Assembly: GCA_006384855.1 (NCBI GenBank)
Contig: VCJN01001858.1
Location: 1-64,000, forward strand
Length of the DNA stretch: 64,000 nt
Direction of reading: 5' to 3'
Source of the DNA: Tetraselmis striata
Lineage: Eukaryota; Chlorophyta; Chlorodendrophyceae; Chlorodendrales; Chlorodendraceae
The position numbers were made by a program, and so were the translations under genes. Shown here in pieces: positions 1 through 10,850 of the stretch. How positions within the stretch are numbered: the stretch's first letter is position 1; every line of letters begins with the position of its first letter. The notes beneath the pieces were generated by a model, which saw only the letters and a program-made list of their open reading frames with translations, did no database searches and was not told the DNA's origin.

Positions 1-495
1 CGTAGCTGCGGCGGTGATATGGGGCTATGCGTAGCCAGCCCGTCAGGTATCGTGGGATCAACCCCCAGCCTCACCGTCCCTCGTCACAGCCCGAAACCGG
101 CATGCCGCCCCTCTAAATCCGCCGCCGCGCTGATGATGGTGCTGTGATGCCGTCCTGGCCAGTTTTTTTTTCGCCTCCGGGACAGCACTGGCACCAGTGA
201 AACCAGGTTTACCCTTGTGAAACCCTTGCAGAATCTAGTACGACGACGGCCGTTTAGGAGGTACGACGACGGCCGTTTGGGCATCGCCGCGTGGAGGCAT
301 GGAAAAGTGAATAAACGTGTCCTCTCACTGCCACAGAAGCATTTATAATTGAGCCGGACACTGAACCGCGCGGTGCGCGCATATGTACCCCGGTCCTCGC
401 TCTCCTTGCGCCCCTCGCGGGACGCGTAAAACCTAGCGTTCTACCCGCACAGCTGGGCTTACACGCCCGCCAGCCGCGCGGTGCAACGATATCGC
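1..495. other. Left-edge intergenic sequence
   Basis: No gene is recognisable here. Around positions 238-280 a short motif (TACGACGACGGCCGTTT) occurs twice in tandem. The open frames crossing this stretch are short and have no recognisable domain. Confidence 0.4.
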
Positions 496-525
496 GGTGC
501 AACGATATATCCCTTGTCTACAAGG

Positions 526-850
526 TACATCCCTTGTCCGCTCGATAGAGCGGTCGTCTCGTATGCGAGAGACCCGGGTTCGATTCCTGGCCGATGCATT
601 TCGGCAATATCGGCCGGACGTGTCCCGGGTTTACCTGGTTGATGCATTAGCTCTTCGGGGTTCGAATGAGGCAATAATGGTCTATGGGCTATGCCAGACC
701 TACGACTGCAGTTGGCGCACGAGGTCAAGTCAAGTCAACGGGTCCGGTCGGCTTTGGGGGGGGGAGGGGGTAGGCTACGGCGGGCTACGCATCCTCCGCC
801 GCGATGGGGCGGCTTCGGCCGATGTCCCGGGGCGAACTTTACTTTACTTT
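526..850 (+). repeat. tRNA-derived SINE-like element, copy 1
   Basis: The 5' part reads like a tRNA body. It has a shortened D-arm (GCTCGATAGAGC), an anticodon-like hairpin (TCTCG/CGAGA), and a T-arm with a perfect RNA polymerase III B box (GGTTCGATTCC, about 577-588) followed by CCGATGCA. A non-tRNA body of about 230 bp follows, ending in the tail ACTTTACTTTA. The compressed D-loop and 4-nt anticodon loop make a working tRNA unlikely. Compared with copy 2, this one carries about 75 extra bases, including a G-rich run near 756-770. The open frame running through both copies is incidental. Confidence 0.65.
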
Positions 851-893
851 ATATCGTTTCAAATATTGAAAATGCCGGTACCCGATGGTACAG

Positions 894-1147
894 GTACATC
901 CCTTGTCCGCTCGGTAGAGCGGTCGTCTCGTATGCGAGAGACCCGGGTTCGATTGCTGGCCGATGCATTTCGGCAATATCGGCCCGACGTGTCCCGGGTT
1001 TACCCGGTTGATGCATTAGCCCTTCGGGGTTCGAATGAGTCAATGGTCTATGGGCTATGCCAGACCTACGACTGCAGTTGGCGCACGAGGTCAAGCGCTG
1101 GGGCGGCTTCGGCCGATGTATGTCGCAGGGCGAACTTTACTTTACTT
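894..1147 (+). repeat. tRNA-derived SINE-like element, copy 2
   Basis: This is a direct repeat of copy 1, with the same order of A-box-like region, hairpin, B-box region (GGTTCGATTGC, one base off consensus), body and ACTTTACTTTA tail. The copies are about 43 bp apart and differ by scattered substitutions plus the insertion in copy 1, so they are separate insertions or an old tandem duplication. Polymerase III transcription is inferred only from the boxes. Confidence 0.65.
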
Positions 1148-1865
1148 ACCTGTACCCAACAGTGACACTGCGCAGTCGCCGGGTGCGAGGTACCGGTAGG
1201 AGTGCAAACCAAAGAGCAGAAAATAAGGATCGCGCTCGCGCTAATATTCCATTTACGGCCGTGCTCTGCCCTCGGCCGCCCTCTTGTAGTGCTGCCACCA
1301 CTCGGCGATAGTCCGCACCATGCTACCGGCGACTACAGCATGCACCACGGGGTCGCATCAAGGGCGCATTAGACGGTATAGGCGCTTAACAAAGGTCCCA
1401 AAGGGGTCGAATGGTGTACAAAAGATGTTGTTGGCGAATCTTGTGTCACGCACACCCTCGGTGAGCGTCACGCGGCGACATGTCGCGCCACCGTCGGGAG
1501 AGAGCCAAGCGAGGCTCCCCCGCCCGACGAGCCTCAATAACCGCCCTCGCCCGGCGAGCAGCATGAGGCTCACGCACGCCCCGAAGCCCAAATGGGATCG
1601 GATGCTGCCGCATGACCGGCGGCTTTCGCGCGTCTCTTGCGGCGGCCGCGAGGCCCATTACGTTGTGCCGACACACAAGACTCAAGCACACAAATCACCA
1701 CAGCTACAAAGACTTTGTCATTGTGGGTTTCAGATTCGTGAAGTGCTCTGGCAATGCGGATGGTAATATGCTCGGTTGATGCAACTTCGCTAGGGGTTCT
1801 AACGAATCTCCAAACCTGAGAGCATGCTTCCCAGATGCGGACTGGTCAGGTCGCATTGTGGCGGA
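1148..1865. other. Unassigned GC-rich region with weak coding hints
   Basis: A 148-codon plus-strand frame (1,320-1,766) lacks any recognisable domain and is Arg/Pro/Ser rich. On the minus strand a short stretch near 1,255-1,320 reads VRTIAEWWQHYKRAAEG, which looks protein-like and could be the end of a decayed transposase, but neighbouring frames are broken. I see no supportable gene. Confidence 0.25.
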
Positions 1866-2735
1866 GGTCAAGGGGACAGGTACGGCAGTATTTCATCACC
1901 CACGGTCGTTAATACAAGTATGTCGTTGTTAATATCATCAACCCCGGACAATATGTCCCCGCCGCACAGTGTCAGTCACGCTATATCGTGTCAACGATAA
2001 ATCGTTTCAAGTGCGGTAGCGCTTTATTACCCACCGTAGTCGTTCATATACGAGTATGCCACCAATCTTGCCAGAAGTCAGCACGCTATATCGGGTCAAC
2101 GTGACATCGTTACAAAGCAAGTCGTGAACGCCGGACATATATGACCCGACAGTATTAGTAACGATATGTCTTGTAAACGATAAATCGTTACATGTGATGT
2201 AGTAGTATTTTATCATCCATGGTCGTTCATACAAGTATGTCGTTGCTAATATCATCAACCCTCGACAGAAAGTCCCGACCGCACAGTGTTGGTCACGCTA
2301 TATCGTGTCAACGATAAATCGTTGCATGTGATGTAGCTTTTAGCACCCACGATCGTTCATACGAGTATCTCACCAACCCATGCAGTAGTCACGCTATATC
2401 GGCGTGTCAACGTGACATCGTTACAAGTCGTGAACGCCGGACATGTCCCAACAGTAATAGTAACAATATATCGTGGCAACAATAATTCGTTACATGTGAG
2501 GCCGTGTTTCATCACCCACGATCGTTCATACGAGTATGGCCGTGTTATTTTTCTCGTGCTATCATCAACCCCGGACTGTGTTAGTAACGATATATATCGT
2601 ATCAACGATATGTCGCTACAAGTGCGGTAGTAAGTTACTTATCACCCACGTTCATACAAGTATTCCATCATGAACGCCAGACAGTGTGTCCCTATAACGC
2701 ACAACAATGTTAGTAGTGATATAGTGTGTCAACGT
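1866..2735. repeat. Degenerate tandem array with ATCGT palindromic cores
   Basis: A landmark of the type CACCCACGATCGTTCATACG recurs near 1,896, 2,030, 2,214, 2,345, 2,513 and 2,643. The spacing alternates between about 130 and 170-184 bp, suggesting a two-part unit of about 300-318 bp. Each unit also holds near-palindromic cores such as CGATATATCGTGTCAACG and ATAAATCGTTACA. Units are diverged, so the array is old. No coding potential. Confidence 0.7.
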
Positions 2736-2759
2736 TAAATCGTTACAAGTGGGATGTTG

Positions 2760-2920
2760 TATAGGGTGATGGAGGCACCGGCGGCGGCGGAGGAGGCGGA
2801 GGAAGAGGAGGAGGAGGCATGGGGAGGAAGAGGCATCGGAGGCATCGGCGGCGGCTGCGAAGGAGGCGGAGGTAGAGGAGGAGGTGAAGGAGGAGAAGCA
2901 GGCCGACGGGAAGGGGGGCA
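2760..2920 (+). repeat. Purine-rich GGA/GGC low-complexity tract
   Basis: About 150 bp are almost entirely G and A on the plus strand (GAGGAGGAGG-type repeats with interspersed GGC). It gives Glu/Gly-rich open frames on one strand and Pro/Leu/Ser-rich ones on the other, which are composition artefacts. Triplex or mirror-repeat structure is possible. Confidence 0.6.
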
Positions 2921-3063
2921 GTACTACGGCTGTCAACAAAAGAGACACATATGGGAATATTCGCATGCACCGTAGCAGTTGATACCGGCATTATTGTAAT
3001 TTAGTAGCCACCTACTAGCTTTGCAACGATCTACGTGTCGTAGAGTGGTGCGTTAGGTGATGG

Positions 3064-3065
<2 letters not shown>

Positions 3066-3106
<41 letters not shown>
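3066..3106 (+). repeat. Poly-G tract, 41 nt
   Basis: An uninterrupted run of 41 G residues, the longest homopolymer in the window. Several other G or C runs of 16-25 nt occur elsewhere, so this belongs to a genome-wide tendency or to a shared assembly artefact. Confidence 0.9.
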
Positions 3107-3469
3107 CGAGACGGCATGCCTCGTGTCAGCGCGGAAGTAAGCAAAGTATCAAAGCTGTGTGCAGTTATTTACACTTGATGTATGTGCACACACTGGGTCA
3201 AACTGTAATCACGTTTTATCGTTGCAACGAATACTCGTGTAAGGCCGCTGATGAAAGCCGGAATCTGAAGCGGGTGAGCCTAACACGAGATGGCGTTGAC
3301 ACGTGCGTGCATGAGTGCAATGCATCCGTAACGGCGGTGGGAAATCATTCAGGGAAGTCGGGTGAGGGCAGGATGTAGAGTGGCATTGTTGATGTCAACA
3401 TGAAGATGCAACACATGTAATTCTGCCCGCTGCCCCTTGCCTTCTCGCTCACATGATGCCGTACCTGCG

Positions 3470-4175
3470 CGTACACGACTAATCGTGTTCACGATTACTC
3501 GTGTTTATCCTTAGCAAACCCCTAACACGGGGTTCCAACCTATTCTCGCCCATGCGCACGGTGTGCTTATTGACTATCACTATTTTGCGCTCGGGGCATC
3601 CCGCTTTCAATCCCGGTTGATGAAGTTGATGAAAACACGCAAGTCTTGAAAACCCTAAAGCCAAATTAAGGTGTCAAGAAACAACTACCTCACATGTAAC
3701 GATTTAACGTTGACACCACAAATCATTACTAAGATTGTGTTGCGACGATATACCGTTGCGCCGATGATAGATGGTGTTTATTACTACGCCGAAAAAATAC
3801 TGCAACGAATAATCGTGTCAGCGATGCGTCGTTCATACATGTCATATACGTCCTGCGCTCTGGCTCCGAAACCATGTGGTTATCGTGATGCGCCGCGGCG
3901 GGGTGTCGCGTGCATGCGGTGCAGAAGCAGGGGGAGTTTGACGAACCGGATTGATGGGTGGGTGGGGGGTGGGAGTGGGGGTGTGATGAACCGACTCCAT
4001 GGGAGTACGTTGGAGTGACATACAGACTCAGGATGGGCGGCGTATCTCGGAAAATGTGCAATAGTACACGCGATGCGCTATTGCGGTGATCGACGACGAG
4101 ATTGTGAACGACGTATCGCTGACACGATTCAACGAAGGACTGTGAACGACGTATCGTTGACACGATTACTCGCCG
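3470..4175. repeat. Second block of ATCGT-type degenerate repeats
   Basis: Motifs related to the 1.9-2.7 kb array recur, for example ACGACTAATCGTGTTCACG near 3,476, ACGATTTAACGTTGACACC near 3,699, CGAATAATCGTGTCAGCG near 3,805, and two adjacent copies of TGTGAACGACGTATCG near 4,103-4,160. Between them are T- and G-rich spacers. No gene is supported. Confidence 0.5.
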
Positions 4176-5488
4176 GTTGCAGTATTTTTTCGGCGTAATA
4201 GACACCAGAAAAGGCCAAAACGCGAGCAAAAATGTACTGTACCGCGAGGTCCTAGTTTTGCTGCTGTTTTTCGAGCCAAATCACGTTGCCCGATTAGGGT
4301 TTCCTGTTCTGCCTCTATGTACCATTTTCACCGCCTATTGTGCGGAAATATGGGGCACGAAGATGTGCACGACGGCTGCCGTAACGAACTACAACCACCT
4401 CTCCCTCGGCACCCACCCACACGCCTCGGCACGCCACTCAGTCAGTGGTCACCCCTGCTAGCCGTGCTAGCCGTCGGAGTGAAGCGCGGGCCACTAGACA
4501 CCCTTATGACCGAGCCGTACCTACGACGGTCCTTGCGCAATGTCGCTTGGGGGGGTTAAGTCACCGGATTTCAGGGCCGATAAAGGACCCCCCAGACGCT
4601 CGGCGGCGGCGGAGGCCTACGCAGGCCGAAGGCACGGCTCCTACCCCAGTACCACAGTCATAGCCAGCCGAACCGACGTGGCGATCCTTGAGGCGGGTGC
4701 GGCGGCAGCCGCCCGCTTCGTACCGTCCTCAATTGGGTTTCATGCGGAGCCGGATGCGGATATATCGGGTACAGCTCGGCGCCCGTCTGGCTGACAGTCG
4801 TGGCGGAGGCAACGTCTACGGGTAGGCTACGTTCTGACCGCAACCTCATTACAATCTCGGGGCGCATTACCGGCAGATTGCTATTTGCGTTGTTGCTGCC
4901 AGTAGGTTTACGCAACGGTTGACGGCGCCGAGGCTAGTGCGTGACCGGCGGCGGGCAATCCCGCGCGCGTTCAGCCGTGGCGCCGTCGCCGGCGGTTATC
5001 TAGCAGTGGCTAGGACCGGGATATACGCGGGTACCCGTATCTGCCAGGGACGGCAAGCCGAAGGGAAAATAGTGTGCATTGACCAGGGCAGATTTAATTC
5101 TTTCAGCCGCCTAGATCGTGCGCGAGCCCTGTCGCTACTCGTCGATTGTTGGCGGGTGTAGCGCGCAAATCTAGTTGGCCCAGTACCGGTAGTGGTACCG
5201 ACTGCTCTACAATCTCCCCGGTACTAGTCACTACAATCTTGGGGCGCGGCACCGGCAGACTTGCGAGATTGCTAGTATTCCAAGTAATACTACGCCACGA
5301 CTGCTGGCGCCACGAGGTGAGCGGGTGTAGGGTGCATAATTGAGATGAGATATGCAGGTAGGCTACGATCTGACTACAATAGCCAGTAAGGATCTCTAAC
5401 GATCGAGTATTACAATCTGACTACGGTAGCGACTACTGGTAGCGAGTAAGGAGTGTTGCGTTAGGCATGCGGTAACTGCCTACCTGGC
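4176..5488. repeat. GC-rich non-coding region with diverged R3 repeat
   Basis: Nothing here looks like a conserved protein. From about 4,850 the sequence shares phrases with 6.96-7.3, 12.5-12.95 and 15.0-15.45 kb: ACCGGCAGATTGCTATTTGCG, GGCGCCGTC..CGG and CCCGTATCTGCC-type motifs. It is treated as a diverged copy of that repeat family (called R3 here) at the left edge of the satellite complex. Confidence 0.4.
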
Positions 5489-6955
5489 TAAAACACTTTC
5501 CTTGTCTGGGGTATTTTTTGCATACTTGTATGACAACATCGCATAGGGTTGACGGGAAAGTACGACTGCTAGCGAGGTGCTCTCCCGAGAACTTCACTAT
5601 GGCTTACTGAAAGCCCTAGATTGTTGCGCGCCACGCCGCAGATTGTTGCCTCAGGCATGTTTTAAATCCGCGCACGGCTGCGAAACCTTACAGTACCCGG
5701 AGAATGCGACATATAGAAGTATTATGCATGCGCATGGGCTCAGCGACACGACATAGGTAGAGAGTTACACCCCGAGGAACATCATATTCGCGACGGCGAG
5801 CCCTAGATTGCCGCAGATTGTTGCCTTCGGCAGGCAGGAACGGCCTACCTGGCCGAGACACTTTCCTTGTCCGGGGTATTTGTTGCATACCTGCACGACA
5901 AAAACGCAGACGCTTGACGAGAATGTACGATTGCCAGCGAGGTGCTCGCCTGAGAACTTCACTCTGGCTTACGTAAAGCCCCAGATTGTTGCGCCCCGCC
6001 GCAGATTGTTTCCTTAGGCATGTTTCAAATCCATGCACGGATGCTTACATTACCCGGATAATGCGGCATATAGAAGTATTATGCATGCGCATGGGCTAGA
6101 CAAGACGGAGGTGCATAGTTACATCCCAAGGTACATCAGATTCGCGACGGCGAGCCCTAGATTGCTGCGCTGCGCCGCAGATTGTTGCCTTCGGCAGGCG
6201 GTAAATGCCTACACGGCTGAAACACTTTCCTTGTGTGGTTAATGTCGCATATTTGTATGACAAAGCGCATATTTTGAAGGCTTGACGACATTGTATGATT
6301 GCTAGCGAGGGGCGTACCGTAGAACTTCCCTTTGACTTACGAAAGCTCTAGATTGTTGCGCCCCACCGCAGATTGTTGCCTTAGGCATGTTTTAAATCAA
6401 TACACAGCTGCGAAGCCTTCCAGTACCCGGATAATGTGGCAAATAGAAGTATTATGCATGCGTATGGGCTCAACAACAAGACAGAGGTAGATAGCCACAC
6501 CCCCAGGTACATCATATTCGCGATGGTGAATCCTAGATTGATGCGCTGCGCCGCAGATTGTTGCCTTCGGCAGGCAGGAACGGCCTACCTGGCTGAGACA
6601 CTTTCCTTGTCCGGGGTATTTGTTGCATACCTGCACGACAAAAGCGCAGACGCTTGACGAGAATGTACGATTGCCAGCGAGGTTCTCGCCTGAGAACTTC
6701 ACTCTGGCTTACTTAAAGCCCCATATTGTTGCGCCCCGCCGCAGATTGTTGCCTTAGGCATGTTTTAAATCCATGCACGAATGCTTACATTACCCGGATA
6801 ATGCGGCATATAGAAGTATTATGCATGCGCATGGGCTAGACAAGACGGAGGTGCATAGTTACATCCCAAGGTACATCAGATTCGCGACGGCGAGCCTTAG
6901 ATTGCTGCGCTGCGCCACAGATTGTTGCCTTCGGCACGGCATGCCGGAACGGCCT
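5489..6955 (+). repeat. ~365-375 bp satellite, forward array (4 units)
   Basis: The landmark CACTTTCCTTGTC recurs at 5,494, 5,859, 6,223 and 6,599, giving unit lengths of 364-376 bp. Each unit also holds AGTATTATGCATGCGCATGG and one or two ATTGTTGC/GCCGCAGATTG motifs. The same satellite appears reverse-complemented at 12.97-14.98 kb, and again in the second satellite complex. Short open frames inside units repeat with the array and are not taken as genes. Confidence 0.85.
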
Positions 6956-7740
6956 AATTTTGAGGTGCGGTACCGACAGTTTGCTATTTGTGTTGTTTAG
7001 TATAATGCTAAGATTGACGGCACCACGGCTGTGTGAGTAGCAGCGGTTGGCACTCCCGCGCGCGTGCATACAGCCATGGCGCCTTCAATCGTAGCGTAAT
7101 ACCACTGGCAGCATCGCAAATAGCAATCATCTCCCGGTACCGCACCCCGAGATTGGAGTCTGATTGTAGCCATCCCGTATACGGCAGACCGTGTATTTGC
7201 ACGCTACACCCACTCCCCTCGTGGCGCCATCAATCGTAGCGTAGTAGTAATTGTTAAGAGAACTAGCAATCTCGTATTAGTCTACCGGTACCGGGCCCCC
7301 AAGATTGTAGTGAGCAAGAGGGCGGGGAGTTTGTAGATGCAAAAACCCCGCGCATGCAATGGTGGCGCAGTCGCGAGCGGCCATCAAGCAGTTGCTACGG
7401 CCAGATTAACACGCAGGTACCCGTATCGACCGGGGACGGCAAGCAAACTGTGAGCCTATGCGCATTCATATTCTTTCTATGCCATATATATGCGCATGCG
7501 CAAAGATTGCCAGTCATCTAGGCAGTTACGGGATGCCTAAAGGCAGCGATCTGTGGCGTGCCGTAAGCAAATATCAGGTATTAGCGGTACTGCCTAGCAA
7601 TCTGTATAGTATCGTCAAGCATATGCTCATTCAGAATCCTTCTATGTCATATACATCCGCATTTTAAACGATTGGCAGCCATATAGGCGGGTATTACAGC
7701 GCGCCTAAAGTCAGCAATCTGCCTGACAATCTATATACTA
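6956..7740. repeat. R3 repeat, spacer between satellite arrays (copy 1)
   Basis: Non-coding spacer with the R3 motifs: GGTACCGACAGTTTGC, GCGCCTTCAATCGTAGCG and GCACGCTACACCCACTCC. It is nearly identical to 27.78-28.63 kb; the latter has an extra ~60-bp duplication near 28,080-28,140. Related sequence lies in inverse orientation on the other side of the core array. Confidence 0.7.
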
Positions 7741-10700
7741 TTGCCAAGCCTACATCAAAAACGCATGATGCCCTTTGTGGTGCCAGCCCGCGGCGCTCAC
7801 ACTTGCGGCTTTGCGAACCCCCTCTCTGAATCACACGACACCTCCGCTTTTATTTGCGAGACTCGCGTATAAAAGCATATATGAGGGTCGGCTGCCTGGA
7901 ATCTGGTCGTAGGCCATAGAAGACTGCTGTATACGGGCTCGGCAACTCACAATCTAGCCGAACGGGTGTGTCAGTCGTCTCCGTATGTGCTTTGCGACTG
8001 CGACACTATACCACATACACCGGAGTAAATCAAAAACGCATGATGCCTTTTGTGGTGCCGGCCTGCGGCGCTCATACTTGCGGCTTTGCGAACCCCTCTC
8101 TGTGTCACACGACTCGTCCTTCGCCTTTTCTGCAAGTCCCGCGTCACGGCCGTCGGCCTTGTGATGTTGCTATGTACAGGCATATATTGGGTCGGCTGCT
8201 TGGAATTTAGTCGTCGGCCATGGAAGTTTGCTGTATGTATATCCAGGCTCGGCAACTCGCAATCTAGCCGAACGGGTGTGTCGTTCGTCTCCGTATGTGC
8301 TTTGCGACTGCGACACTACTTACCACATACACCGGCGTAAAATATCAAAAACGCGTGATGCCCTTTGTGGTGCCAGCCCGCGGCGCTCACACTTGCGGCT
8401 TTGCGAACCCCCTCTCTGAATCACACGACACCTCCGCTTTTATTTGCGAGACTCGCGTATAAAAGCATATATGAGGGTCGGCTGCCTGGAATCTGGTCGC
8501 CGGCCATACAAGATTGATGTATACGGGCTCGGCAACTCACAATCTAGCCGAACGGGTGTGTCAGTCGTCTCCGTATGTGCTTTGCGACTGCGACACTATA
8601 CCACATACACCGGAGTAAATCAAAAACGCATGATGCCCTTTGTGGTGCCGGCCTGCGGCGCTCATACTTGCGGCTTTGCGAACCCCTCTCTGTGTCACAC
8701 GACTCGTCCTTCGCCTTTTCTGCAAGTCCCGCGTCACGGCCGTCGGCCTTGTGATGTTGCTATGTACAGGCATATATGGGGGTCGGCTGCTTGGAATTTA
8801 GTCGTCGGCCATGGAAGTTTGCTGTATATCCAGGCTCGGCAACTCGCAATCTAGCCGAACGGGTGTGTCGTTCGTCTCCGTATGTGCTTTGCGGCTGCGA
8901 CACTACTTACCACATACACCGGTGTAAAATATCAAAAACGCGTGATGCCCTTTGTGGTGCCAGCCCGCGGCGCTCACACTTGCGGCTTTGCGAACCCCCT
9001 CTCTGAATCACACGACACCTCCGCTTTTATTTGCGAGACTCGCGTATAAAGGCATATATGAGGGTCGGCTGCCTGGAATCTGGTCGCCGGCCATACAAGA
9101 TTGCTGTATACGGGCTCGGCAACTCACAATCTAGCCGGAACGGGTGTGTCATTCGTCTCCGCATGTGCTTTGCGACTGCGACACTATACCACATACACCG
9201 GAGTAAATCAAAAACGCATGATGCCCTTTGTGGTGCCGGCCTGCGGCGCTCATACTTGCGGCTTTGCGAACCCCCTCTCTGTGTCACACGACTCGTCCTT
9301 CGCCTTTTCTGCAAGTCCCGCGTCACGGCCGTCGGCCTTGTGATGTTGCTATGTACATGCATATATGGGGGTCGGCTGCTTGGAATTTAGTCGTCGGCCA
9401 TGGAAGTTTGCTGTATGTATATCCAGGCTCGGCAACTCGCAATCTAGCCGAACGGGTGTGTCGTTCGTCTCCGTATGTGCTTTGCGACTGCGACACTACT
9501 TACCACATACACCGGTGTAAAATATCAAAAACGCGTGATGCCCTTTGTGGTGCCAGCCCGCGGCGCTCACACTTGCGGCTTTGCGAACCCCCTCTCTGAA
9601 TCACACGACACCTCCGCTTTTATTTGCGAGACTCGCGTATAAAAGCATATATGAGGGTCGGCTGCCTGGAATCTGGTCGTCGGCCATACAAGATTGCTGT
9701 ATACGGGCTCGGCAACTCACAATCTAGCCGAACGGGTGTGTCAGTCGTCTCCGTATGTGCTTTGCGACTGCGACACTATACCACATACACCGGAGTAAAT
9801 CAAAAACGCATGATGCCCTTTGTGGTGCCGGCCTGCGGCGCTCATACTTGCGGCTTTGCGAACCCCCTCTCTGTGTCACACGACTCGTCCTTCGCCTTTT
9901 CTGCAAGTCCCGCGTCACGGCCGTCGGCCTTGTGATGTTGCTATGTACATGCATATATGGGGGTCGGCTGCTTGGAATTTAGTCGTCGGCCATGGAAGTT
10001 TGCTGTATATCCAGGCTCGGCAACTCGCAATCTAGCCGAACGGGTGTGTCGTTCGTCTCCGTATGTGCTTTGCGGCTGCGACACTACTTACCACATACAC
10101 CGGTGTAAAATATCAAAAACGCGTGATGCCCTTTGTGGTGCCAGCCCGCGGCGCTCACACTTGCGGCTTTGCGAACCCCCTCTCTGAATCACACGACACC
10201 TCCGCTTTTATTTGCGAGACTCGCGTATAAAAGCATATATGAGGGTCGGCTGCCTGGAATCTGGTCGTCGGCCATAGACGATTGCTGTATACGGGCTCGG
10301 CAACTCACAATCTAGCCGAACGGGTGTGTCATTCGTCTCCGTATGTGCTTTGCGACTGCGACACTATACCACATACACCGGAGTAAATCAAAAATGCATG
10401 ATGCTCTTTGTGGTGCCGGCCTGCGGCGCTCATACTTGCGGCTTTGCGAACCCCTCTCTGTGTCACACGACTCGTCCTTCGCCTTTTCTGCAAGTCCCGC
10501 GTCACGGCCGTCGGCCTTGTGATGTTGCTATGTAAAGGCATATATATGGGGGTCGGCTGCTTGGAATTTAGTCGTCGGCCATAGAAAATTGCTGTGTATA
10601 CGGGCTCGGCAACTCACAATCTAGCGGCACTGGCGTGGTACACACGGCTCCTCATGTGCTTTACGACTGCGGCATTTCCACATACACCGCAGAAACTTTA

Positions 10701-10850
10701 TCAAAAACGCGTGATGCCCTTTGTGGTGCCGGCCCGCGGCGCTTACACTTGCGGCTTTGCGAACCCCTTCTCTATGTCACACGACTCCTCCACGTTTGTT
10801 GCAATCCGCGCACCATGGCCGCCGGCCGTGTAATGAAAGCATATTTGGGG
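7741..10850 (+). repeat. Satellite core: ~588 bp dimeric higher-order repeat, copy 1
   Basis: The landmark GATGCCCTTTGTGGTGCC recurs at about 7,769, 8,042, 8,357, 8,632, 8,943, 9,219, 9,537, 9,812, 10,124, 10,399 and 10,711. Spacing alternates between ~275 and ~312-318 bp, so two monomer types alternate as a ~588 bp dimer present about five times. Equivalent monomers one dimer apart look almost identical, while adjacent monomers differ visibly. Most units contain a TATA-like string (GTATAAAAGCATATATG or GTATAAAGGCATATATG). Open frames of 60-136 codons recur on both strands with the same period and are array artefacts. Confidence 0.85.

Noticed and set aside
526-610. A functional tRNA gene at ~530-600 and ~897-967
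   Set aside because: The T-arm and B box are good, but the D-loop is far too short, the anticodon loop is 4 nt and no 5' acceptor strand pairs with CCGATGC. SINE is the better call.
2652-2991. Pro/Leu- and Glu/Gly-rich ORFs in the purine-rich tract
   Set aside because: Pure low-complexity translation with no conserved flanking sequence.
3066-3106. G-quadruplex regulatory element at the 41-G run
   Set aside because: Any G run can fold this way; no gene or promoter context supports regulation, and an artefact cannot be excluded.
7968-10535. Repeated 60-136 codon ORFs in the satellite core
   Set aside because: They recur with the satellite period on both strands, overlap each other, and have no recognisable motif.
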